From: Christensenella sp. UBA4379
GTDB taxonomy: Bacteria; Bacillota; Clostridia; Christensenellales; Aristaeellaceae
NCBI GenBank assembly: GCA_002391225.1
Contig: DGRV01000092.1
Coordinates: 1 to 24,541, forward strand
Direction: 5' to 3'
Length of the DNA stretch: 24,541 bases
Part shown: in pieces, positions 1-5,634 of the stretch
Layout: each line of letters starts with the position of its first letter
Numbering within the stretch: position 1 is the first letter of the stretch
The notes under the pieces: generated by a model
Databases searched by the model: none
What the model saw: the letters and a program-made list of their open reading frames with translations, nothing else
Told to the model about the DNA's origin: nothing
Made by a program: the position numbers and the translations under genes

Positions 1-168
1 ATTGATCCATGGGAATATGACAAGGAACTCTACAAACGTCGAAATGAGGTTGAACGTTTCTTCCGAAGAATTAAACGTTTTCGGCGGATTTTCACTCGTT
101 ACGACAAACTCGATACTGTTTTTGCTGGTTTCATCTTGTTTGCCATGATTGTTGACGCATTAGTGTGA
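1..168 (+). CDS. IS5-family transposase, C-terminal end (cut by window edge)
   Basis: Frame 1 is open from the first base to a TGA at 166-168 and encodes 55 residues. It carries the Y-x2-R-x3-E-x6-K signature of IS4/IS5-type DDE transposases (Tyr11, Arg14, Glu18, Lys25 of the visible part), so the Glu is the third catalytic acid of the DDE triad. The downstream KRFRRIFTRYDK segment and hydrophobic C-terminus also fit IS5-type enzymes. The N-terminal part lies outside the window, so whether the element is intact cannot be judged. Its base composition is clearly more AT-rich than the GC-rich genes that follow, which suggests recent acquisition. Confidence 0.85.
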   Translation: MDPWEYDKELYKRRNEVERFFRRIKRFRRIFTRYDKLDTVFAGFILFAMIVDALV

Positions 169-180
169 ACAGGCTCTAAT
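152..180 (+). promoter_or_regulatory. Possible hybrid promoter formed by IS end and host DNA
   Basis: TTGACG at 152-157 lies inside the transposase end. TCTAAT at 175-180 spans the IS/host junction, with 17 bases between them. It would start transcription near 187, only about 10 bases before the phosphatase ATG at 197. That leaves just enough room for the GGGGG ribosome-binding site, so the very short leader is a weakness of the call. Confidence 0.35.
161..178 (+). mobile_element. Right end / terminal inverted repeat of the IS5-type element
   Basis: The bases just after the transposase, read inward from the right end, give TAGAGCCTGTTCACACTA, similar in style to IS5-family terminal repeats (GAGnCTGTT type). 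The short distance to the transposase stop is normal for these elements. The exact end and the target duplication (perhaps a TA or TAA) cannot be fixed because the left end is outside the window. Confidence 0.55.
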
Positions 181-196
181 TGATTTTGGGGGTTTT

Positions 197-841
197 ATGT
201 TTCAGAGCGCGATTTTTGACCTGGACGGGACGCTGATCAATTCCCTGCCGGACATCGCCGGGGCCATGAACCGGAGCCTGGCCAAGTGCGGGCTGCCGGG
301 CTTTGAGGTGGAAGAATACCGCATGAAGGTAGGCAACGGGGTCTTCAAGATCGCTGAGCGATCCGTCGGCGAGCGGACTGACCTGATGCCGCAGGTGCTT
401 TCGTACTATATGAAGGACTACGCGGAAAACTGCTGCGTGAATTCCTATGTGTACCCGGGGATCCCGGAGGCCCTTTCCAAGATGGCGGCGGCCGGGGTGT
501 CCCTGTCCGTTTTCAGCAACAAGGACCAGGGGGACGTGGAGCGCGTGATGCGCCATTATTTCCCCGGCATCGCCTTTGCCTGCATCCGGGGCCGTCAGGA
601 GGGCGTGCCCTTAAAGCCCGCGCCGGACGGGGCCCTGCGCATCGCCCGGGAGCTGGGGATCGACCCGGAGCGCACCCTGTACGTGGGCGATTCCAAGATG
701 GATATGCTCTGCGGCGGTCAGGCCGGCATGGTCACCGTCGGCGTCACCTGGGGCTTCCGCGACCGTGAAGAACTGATCGAACACCACGCCCAATACCTGA
801 TCGACAGACCGGAAGAACTACCGGAACTGATAAACAGGTAG
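197..841 (+). CDS. gph: HAD-superfamily hydrolase, phosphoglycolate phosphatase-like
   Basis: This 214-residue protein has all four HAD motifs: DLDGT with nucleophile Asp8 and acid Asp10, Ser107-Asn108 in SVFSNKD, Lys140 in PLKPAP, and GDSKMDM with Asp165 and Asp169. The helical cap between residues about 15 and 85 is typical of the Gph/PGP branch, and the length is normal. It probably dephosphorylates 2-phosphoglycolate or another small phospho-metabolite in the cytosol; the exact substrate cannot be read from sequence. The ATG at 197 follows GGGGG at 188-192. The IS end sits about 20 bases upstream, so any native promoter or upstream partner gene has been displaced. The TAG stop at 839-841 is the first three bases of a heptamer repeat array, so the original C-terminus may have been changed. 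Confidence 0.85.
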   Translation: MFQSAIFDLDGTLINSLPDIAGAMNRSLAKCGLPGFEVEEYRMKVGNGVFKIAERSVGERTDLMPQVLSYYMKDYAENCCVNSYVYPGIPEALSKMAAAGVSLSVFSNKDQGDVERVMRHYFPGIAFACIRGRQEGVPLKPAPDGALRIARELGIDPERTLYVGDSKMDMLCGGQAGMVTVGVTWGFRDREELIEHHAQYLIDRPEELPELINR

Positions 842-1073
842 GAGGTAGTAGGTAGGAGGTAGCGCTCGCTGTCGCTCGCTAAGGTTTAAAGTGAAGAGTG
901 AAGAGTGGAGAGTGAAGAGTTAAAAGTGAGTTGGCGCAAAAGACGTTATTACGCATTAAGCATTACGAATTACGCATTCGACTATTCACCTCCTCCCTCC
1001 TACTTCCTACCTCCTACCTTCGCCTAATGCCTATTGCCTAATCCCTAATCCCTAATCCCTAATCCCTAATCCC
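838..1073. repeat. Heptamer mosaic element 1 (A+, B+, C+, A-, D)
   Basis: The gap between the phosphatase and hydrogenase genes is almost entirely degenerate 7-bp tandem repeats. The blocks are: A+ at 838-862 (TAGGAGG/TAGTAGG units), a CGCTCGCT-rich spacer at 863-880, B+ at 891-930 (GTGAAGA/GTGGAGA), C+ at 948-978 (ATTACGC, ATTAAGC, ATTACGA), A in inverse orientation at 987-1020 (CCTCCTA type), and D at 1022-1073 (CCTAATG, CCTATTG, then CCTAATC repeated). The A+ and inverted A blocks could pair as arms around the B-C core. No open reading frame or RNA gene is convincing here. Confidence 0.9.
1043..1073 (-). other. Telomere-like D array, G-quadruplex-capable on minus strand
   Basis: Five CCC runs at 1043-1045, 1050-1052, 1057-1059, 1064-1066 and 1071-1073 are each separated by exactly four bases (TAAT). 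The minus strand is therefore five GGG runs with 4-base loops, matching the canonical intramolecular G-quadruplex pattern. It ends 10 bases before the -35 box of the hydrogenase promoter, on the strand that serves as template for that gene. Confidence 0.6.
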
Positions 1074-1082
1074 TTCCTCCCC

Positions 1083-1111
1083 TTGTTAAATTCCCTTTTC
1101 CGTTGTACAAT
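1083..1111 (+). promoter_or_regulatory. Sigma-A-type promoter of the hydrogenase gene
   Basis: TTGTTA at 1083-1088 and TACAAT at 1106-1111 are separated by 17 bases. Transcription would start near 1118, giving a leader of about 24 bases that contains the GGGAGGG ribosome-binding site at 1128-1134. Confidence 0.7.
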
Positions 1112-1141
1112 GGAAACAAACCAACGCGGGAGGGCGATGAG

Positions 1142-2638
1142 ATGATCACCAACGACAAGGGCATTGTGGAGCTGAAGCACTCTATTCTCAGGGAGGTCTG
1201 CCGCCTGGCGTGGGAGGACGCCCTGACGCCGGATAATACAGAAAAAATCGTCGCCCAGGTCAGTCCCGGGCCGAAGCCCCAGTATCGCTGCTGCGTCTAT
1301 AAGGAGCGGGAGATCGTGCGGGGCCGCATCCGCATGGCCATGGGCCAGAGCCCGGAGGCCGCGAACCCCACCAGCAACGTGGTCGCCGTCATCCCGGCGG
1401 CCTGCGACGACTGCCCGATCCAGGATTATTTCGTGTCGGACATCTGCCGGTTCTGTCTGGGGAAGAGCTGCCTCAACTCCTGCCGCTTTGGGGCCATCAC
1501 CCCCGGCGACACGCGGATGCGCATCGACCCCAACAAATGCAAGTCCTGCGGGCTGTGCGCCAAGGCCTGCCCCTTCGGAGCCATCATCCATCAGGACAGG
1601 CCCTGCAAGAAGGCCTGCCCGGTGGGGGCCATTTCCTACGACGAGGCGGGCATCTGCCGGATCGACGAATCCAAGTGCATCCACTGCGGGCACTGCATTC
1701 ATAACTGCCCCTTCGGCGCGATCAACTCCAAGATTTTCTGCGTGGACGTGATCAAAGCCATCCAGGCGGGCAAGCGCGTCATCGCCATGTGCGCCCCGGC
1801 CACGGAGGGCCAGTTTGGCCCGCAGATCGGCATGGCGGCCATCCGCGCGGCCCTCAAAAAGGTCGGCTTTGCTGATATGGTGGAGGTGGGCCTGGGCGGG
1901 GATATGACCGCCGCCTTCGAGGCTGAAGAATGGATCGAGGCCCGCAAAGAGGGGCGGATCATGACCACCTCCTGCTGCCCGGCCTTCATTTCCATGCTGC
2001 GCCACCACTTCCCCACCATCTATGAAAACAATAAGTCCGCCACGGTGTCCCCGATGGTGGCGGTGTCCCGTTACCTCAAATCCATGGACCCGGACTGCGT
2101 CACCGTCTTTATCGGCCCGTGCATCGCCAAGAAAGGAGAGACGCTCAACTCCTTCGTCGTGGACTCGGCGGACTATGCCCTGACCTACGGCGAGTTCGTC
2201 GCCCTGCTGGACTCCAAGGGCATTGCCCTGGAGCCGGTGGAGGAGGATTATCAGGAGGCGTCCCTGTTTGGCAAGCGCTTTGCCGGCAGCGGTGGCGTCG
2301 CCGACGCCGTGCTGGAGGTCATGCGGGAAATGGGCGAGGATACCGAAGGCATCAGGCTCATGACCTGCGCCGGCGGGGACGAGTGCAAGAAGGCCATGCA
2401 GCTGCTCAAGGCCGGTAAGCTGGACGCGGACTTTGTCGAGGGCATGATCTGCCCCGGCGGATGCGTGGGCGGCCCCTCCAAACACCAGGCCGAAAACCTC
2501 GTCCTGCGCGCCAGGACCGAGCTGCTGGGCAAGGCCGACGGCCGCAAAATCCTGGACAACCTCAAGCAATACCCCATGGACCGCTTCTCCATGTCCCGCG
2601 ACGGAAGCAAAACGGAACTGCCGGAAGGGCTGAAGTGA
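1142..2638 (+). CDS. Monomeric [FeFe] hydrogenase, group B
   Basis: This 498-residue cytosolic iron-sulfur enzyme would interconvert protons and H2, probably with ferredoxin. The N-terminal region has cysteine groups for several [4Fe-4S] clusters: C102-x2-C105-x4-C110-x3-C114, C133-x2-C136-x2-C139-x3-C143, C155/C159, and C179-x2-C182-x2-C185-x3-C189. The H-cluster domain has all three signatures: L1 TTSCCP (275-280), L2 GPCIAKK (325-331) and L3 CPGGCVGG (437-444). The GPC and CPGGC variants, where group A has MPC and ACxGGC, point to group B. The ATG at 1142 is chosen because GGGAGGG lies 7 bases upstream; an in-frame TTG at 1103 falls inside the promoter. No NAD-linked subunits or maturases (HydE, HydF, HydG) are adjacent, so it probably acts alone and is matured in trans. 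A heptamer array begins right after its TGA. Confidence 0.92.
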   Translation: MITNDKGIVELKHSILREVCRLAWEDALTPDNTEKIVAQVSPGPKPQYRCCVYKEREIVRGRIRMAMGQSPEAANPTSNVVAVIPAACDDCPIQDYFVSDICRFCLGKSCLNSCRFGAITPGDTRMRIDPNKCKSCGLCAKACPFGAIIHQDRPCKKACPVGAISYDEAGICRIDESKCIHCGHCIHNCPFGAINSKIFCVDVIKAIQAGKRVIAMCAPATEGQFGPQIGMAAIRAALKKVGFADMVEVGLGGDMTAAFEAEEWIEARKEGRIMTTSCCPAFISMLRHHFPTIYENNKSATVSPMVAVSRYLKSMDPDCVTVFIGPCIAKKGETLNSFVVDSADYALTYGEFVALLDSKGIALEPVEEDYQEASLFGKRFAGSGGVADAVLEVMREMGEDTEGIRLMTCAGGDECKKAMQLLKAGKLDADFVEGMICPGGCVGGPSKHQAENLVLRARTELLGKADGRKILDNLKQYPMDRFSMSRDGSKTELPEGLK

Positions 2639-2851
2639 GGTAGGAGGGAGGAAGTAGGAGGTAGGAGGTAGTAAGTCTATGCGCGAATGCGTAATTCGTA
2701 ATGCGTAATGCGTAATTTCTTCTGTTGCGCTGGCTCACTCTCTACTCTCTACTCTCCACTCTTCACTCTTCACGCTCCATATAAACCTCCTACCTTCTAC
2801 CTCCTCCCTCCTACCTCGAATCTAGTGCCTACTGCCTATTGCCTAATGCCT
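2639..2851. repeat. Heptamer mosaic element 2 (A+, C-, B-, A-, D)
   Basis: The array begins at the base after the hydrogenase stop codon. The blocks are: A+ at 2639-2674, C in inverse orientation at 2684-2717 (AATGCGT/AATTCGT units), B in inverse orientation at 2734-2773 (CTCTACT, CTCCACT, CTTCACT), inverted A at 2785-2817, and D at 2824-2851 (GCCTACT, GCCTATT, GCCTAAT). Bases 2684-2773, read on the minus strand, align without gaps to 891-980 of element 1 at 77 of 90 positions by hand count. Open reading frames here (for example a plus-strand 82-codon one from 2708) are only readings of the repeats. Confidence 0.9.
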
Positions 2852-2896
2852 GAAATAGCCGAAACCACCGGGAATCCCGGTGGTTTCGGCTATTTC
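2852..2896. terminator. Perfect 21-bp hairpin between convergent genes
   Basis: Left arm 2852-2872 and right arm 2876-2896 are perfectly complementary with a 3-base AAT loop. The hairpin sits between the convergent hydrogenase and araC-type genes and overlaps the last codons and the stop of the latter (2890-2892). Neither side has a long T tract, so if it is a terminator it is a bidirectional one relying on stem strength; it could also protect the 3' ends. Confidence 0.6.
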
Positions 2897-3726
2897 ATCT
2901 GCCTGTACGTCCTGGGGGTGACGCCGAACTTTTTTTTGAAGGAGTCTTTGAAGTAGTTGCCGTCGGAAAAGCCGCAGCGAAGGGCGATGGTGGTGATGGA
3001 ATCGTCGGTGGTGATCAGCTCCTGGGCGGCGTGCTGGAGGCGGATGAACACCAGGTATTCGTGCAGGCCGATGCCCGTCGCCTGGTGGAACTTCCGGCTC
3101 AGGTGGTTGGGGCTGAAGTTGACGGCCCGGGCGATGTCCTGGGCGGTGATGCGCTGCATGTAATGCTCGCTGATAAAGCTGGCCGCCTGGAGGATCTGCT
3201 GGTCGGTGGTGTGGATGTCGGTGGGCAGCTCCCGGGGAAAGCGGCAGACCCGGGCGCAGAGCAGCAGCAGCTCCTGCAGGTAGATCTTGCGCATCAGGAA
3301 GGAGCGGCTATCCTGCAGGTGTTCTTCCGCGATCATGTGCTTGATGCAGTGGGCCACCTGGCCGCGGTAGGCTGGCGGGACCTGGAACACCGTCGTTTCC
3401 GTAAAGATCCGGTCCCCGCCGGGCATGCTGCGGCGGATTTCGTCCAGCACGTCCTCCCGGCGGAAGAGAATCACCGTCCGTCTGCAGGTGCCGAAGACGT
3501 AGCGGGTATAGTGCAGGGCCATCAGTGGCACCAGAATAACGTCCCCGGCGTGGAGGTCCTGTATGGAGTCGTCGATCAGGAAGCGGCAGCAGCCGCTTTC
3601 CACGTAAAACAGCTCAAAACAGGTGTGACAGTGGTGGCCTGACATCACGAAATTGGCGTCTCTGGTTTTGGTGTCGGCGTGCACGCCGTCGGTCCCGTGG
3701 ACCGGTACGTTCGGATCAGGCTTCAT
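2890..3726 (-). CDS. AraC-family transcriptional regulator with cupin sensor
   Basis: This 278-residue protein has an N-terminal cupin-like sensing domain (about residues 25-95, with HHCHTCFELFYVESG and AGDVILVP) and a C-terminal AraC DNA-binding domain with two helix-turn-helix units. These are ITAQDIARAVNFSPNHLSR (about 193-211) and ITTIALRCGFSDGNYFKDSF (244-263), followed by the family's usual FGVTP motif. The ATG at 3726 is chosen because GGAGGA at 3731-3736 lies just upstream; the longer TTG start at 3738 would overlap this site. It is transcribed divergently from the ABC exporter genes with overlapping promoters, so it most likely controls the exporter, itself, or both. The effector is unknown. 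Three of the last codons and the stop are embedded in a perfect hairpin. Confidence 0.9.
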   Translation of the reverse strand: MKPDPNVPVHGTDGVHADTKTRDANFVMSGHHCHTCFELFYVESGCCRFLIDDSIQDLHAGDVILVPLMALHYTRYVFGTCRRTVILFRREDVLDEIRRSMPGGDRIFTETTVFQVPPAYRGQVAHCIKHMIAEEHLQDSRSFLMRKIYLQELLLLCARVCRFPRELPTDIHTTDQQILQAASFISEHYMQRITAQDIARAVNFSPNHLSRKFHQATGIGLHEYLVFIRLQHAAQELITTDDSITTIALRCGFSDGNYFKDSFKKKFGVTPRTYRQMK

Positions 3727-3766
3727 TTTGTCCTCCAAACGATTGAAAAATCAGTATTCCATCAGA

Positions 3767-3795
3767 ATTATAACGGAATATCAGCGGAAAAACAA
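3767..3795 (-). promoter_or_regulatory. Promoter of the AraC-type regulator gene
   Basis: On the minus strand, TTGTTT (3795-3790) and TATAAT (3772-3767) are separated by 17 bases. The predicted start, near 3760, leaves a leader of about 35 bases before the ATG at 3726. Confidence 0.65.
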
Positions 3796-3813
3796 GAAAA
3801 ATTGTTCTATAAT
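3785..3813 (+). promoter_or_regulatory. Probable promoter of the ABC exporter operon
   Basis: A perfect TATAAT at 3808-3813 lies 17 bases after CGGAAA at 3785-3790, a poor -35 box. A weak -35 next to a divergent AraC-family gene is what an activator-dependent promoter looks like. The two divergent promoters overlap, so regulator binding would affect both. Confidence 0.5.
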
Positions 3814-3838
3814 GCAAAACTGCTGCCAAACGCGGCAA

Positions 3839-3856
3839 CGCGGGCGATGTCCCGCG
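3839..3856 (+). other. Small hairpin in the exporter leader
   Basis: CGCGGG (3839-3844) pairs with CCCGCG (3851-3856) around a 6-base loop, in the roughly 70-base leader of the exporter mRNA. There is no T tract. Function unknown; it may be chance in GC-rich DNA. Confidence 0.3.
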
Positions 3857-3890
3857 GCGAGACGATGGACCGGACGAGGAGAAATGGCGC

Positions 3891-5633
3891 ATGCTCAAAC
3901 AGATTCGCTGGCTGATGATGAACATGGACAAAAAGTACCGGCTCAGGCATATCTGCGCTCTGAGCATCTGCGTGCTGACCTGCCTGCTTTTACTGGTCAA
4001 CCCGGCGCTGACCAGCCGGCTGATCGACGAGGTAATCGTGGCGCAGAACCCGGACCCGCTCTTGTCCATCCTGGCGGTGATGCTGGCCGTCAAGCTGGGC
4101 CGGGAAGGGCTTCGGTATCTGATGGTCATCTTCCTGGAGACGGACAGCCAGAACGTGATCTTCAACCTGCGCAGCAGACTGTTTACCAAGCTCCAGTACA
4201 ACGACCTGAGCTTTTTTGACCGTCACCGCACCGGCGACCTCATGACCCGCATGAGCGCCGACCTGGACTGGTGCCGCCATTTCCTGAGCTACATCGACTA
4301 CCGCATCATCGACGCCGTATGCACCTTCCTGTTCGCGACGGTCTATCTGGCCATCGTCAACTGGAAGCTGACGCTTTTGCTGATCGTGATCACGCCGGTG
4401 CTGCTTTTGATCACCAAATTTTTCTCCAAGCACGTGCGCCCGCGCTTTGTCTTTATGCGGGAAAAGCTCAGCGAGATGAACACCGCCGCCCAGGAAAACA
4501 TCGCCGGCAACCGGGTGGTCAAGGCTTTCGCCCGCGAAGAGTACGAGAAGGAACGCTTTGAGGAAAAAAACCAGGCCTTCATGGACAGCCACCTGCGCAT
4601 CAACAAGCTGTGGCTGACCTTCTTCCCCATGATCGAGCTGCTGGTCAACGCCATCCAGCTGGTCACCGTCTTTGTCGGCGGCCTGTTCATCATCCGCGGG
4701 GAGCTGACCCCGGGCCAGCTGGCGGTGTTCACGGGCCTGAGCTGGGCGGTCTCCAACCCCATGCGGGAGCTGGGCAACCTGATCAACGACCTGCAGCGGT
4801 TTTCCACCTCCGCCGCCAAGGTCATGGAGCTGGACCTGGGCCGGCCGGAGATCGTCGACGCGCCCGACGCCCTGGACCACGGCCGGATGGAAGGCGGCAT
4901 CGAGTTCGACCACGTCTCCTTTAAGATGGACAGCCAGCCCATCCTCACCGACGTGAGCTTTTCGGTGCAGCCGGGGCAGACCGTGGCCGTCATGGGCCCG
5001 ACCGGCAGCGGCAAGACCACGCTGATCCACCTGCTGGCCCGCTTTTACGACGTGACGGACGGGGCGGTCCGGGTGGACGGCTGCGACGTGCGCCAGTGGA
5101 AGCTCCAGCAGCTGCGGGGCGGCATCGGCACGGCGACCCAGGACGTCTTCCTCTTTTCCGACACGGTGGAGGGCAATATCGCCTTCGGCAATCAGGAGCT
5201 GACGGTGGAGGAGGTCCGGGACTTCGCCCGCCGCGCGGACGCCGCGGAGTTCATCGAGCGCCTGCCGGAGGGGTACGACACGATCATCGGCGAGCGCGGC
5301 GTGGGCCTGTCCGGCGGGCAGCGGCAGCGCATCGCCCTGGCCCGGGCCCTGGCCGTCCGGCCCAGCATCCTGATCATGGACGACACCACTTCGGCCGTGG
5401 ACAGCGAAACGGAGCAGTACATCCAGCACCAGCTGCGCAGCCTGCCCTTTGACTGCACCAAGTTCATCATCGCCCAGCGCATTTCCTCCATGCGGGACGC
5501 CGACCTGATTCTGGTGCTCCAGGACGGGAAGATCAGCGAAAGCGGCACCCACGAGGAGCTGCTCAAAAAGCGCGGCTACTACTGGCAGACCTACTGCCTG
5601 CAATACGGCATTTCCATGGAGGAGGCGGTGTAA
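3891..5633 (+). CDS. Heterodimeric ABC exporter, subunit with degenerate ATPase site
   Basis: This 580-residue ABCB-type half-transporter has an N-terminal membrane domain (about 1-310, six predicted helices) and a C-terminal nucleotide-binding domain. The ATPase motifs are Walker A GPTGSGKTT (369-377), Q-loop Gln417, signature LSGGQ (473-477) and Walker B ILIMDD (493-498). The catalytic Glu after Walker B is replaced by Asp498 and the H-loop His by Gln529. This Asp/Gln pair is the known hallmark of the degenerate half in heterodimeric exporters such as TM287/TM288 and BmrCD. The partner gene follows one base after the TAA. The ATG at 3891 has GAGGAG 9 bases upstream; an ATG at 3884 is in another frame. 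The substrate is unknown (drug, peptide or lipid). Confidence 0.9.
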   Translation: MLKQIRWLMMNMDKKYRLRHICALSICVLTCLLLLVNPALTSRLIDEVIVAQNPDPLLSILAVMLAVKLGREGLRYLMVIFLETDSQNVIFNLRSRLFTKLQYNDLSFFDRHRTGDLMTRMSADLDWCRHFLSYIDYRIIDAVCTFLFATVYLAIVNWKLTLLLIVITPVLLLITKFFSKHVRPRFVFMREKLSEMNTAAQENIAGNRVVKAFAREEYEKERFEEKNQAFMDSHLRINKLWLTFFPMIELLVNAIQLVTVFVGGLFIIRGELTPGQLAVFTGLSWAVSNPMRELGNLINDLQRFSTSAAKVMELDLGRPEIVDAPDALDHGRMEGGIEFDHVSFKMDSQPILTDVSFSVQPGQTVAVMGPTGSGKTTLIHLLARFYDVTDGAVRVDGCDVRQWKLQQLRGGIGTATQDVFLFSDTVEGNIAFGNQELTVEEVRDFARRADAAEFIERLPEGYDTIIGERGVGLSGGQRQRIALARALAVRPSILIMDDTTSAVDSETEQYIQHQLRSLPFDCTKFIIAQRISSMRDADLILVLQDGKISESGTHEELLKKRGYYWQTYCLQYGISMEEAV

Positions 5634-5634
5634 C

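Noticed and set aside
838..1073. CRISPR array
   Set aside because: Units are 7 bp, tandem with no unique spacers, and there are no cas genes in the window.
1052..2569. A 505-codon open frame on the minus strand opposite the hydrogenase
   Set aside because: It is the antisense shadow of a gene with full conserved motifs; its product is low-complexity, rich in Gly, His and Asp, as expected from GC-rich codon bias. The same holds for long minus-strand frames at 3990-5636, 5695-7362, 12438-13577, 13868-15775, 18907-20820 and 23238-24512.
2708..2956. An 82-codon plus-strand ORF
   Set aside because: It reads through heptamer repeats and the terminator hairpin into the antisense of the AraC-type gene.
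3743..3774. TTGAAA ... TATAAC as plus-strand exporter promoter
   Set aside because: Spacing is 20 bases; the TATAAT at 3808 is better placed.
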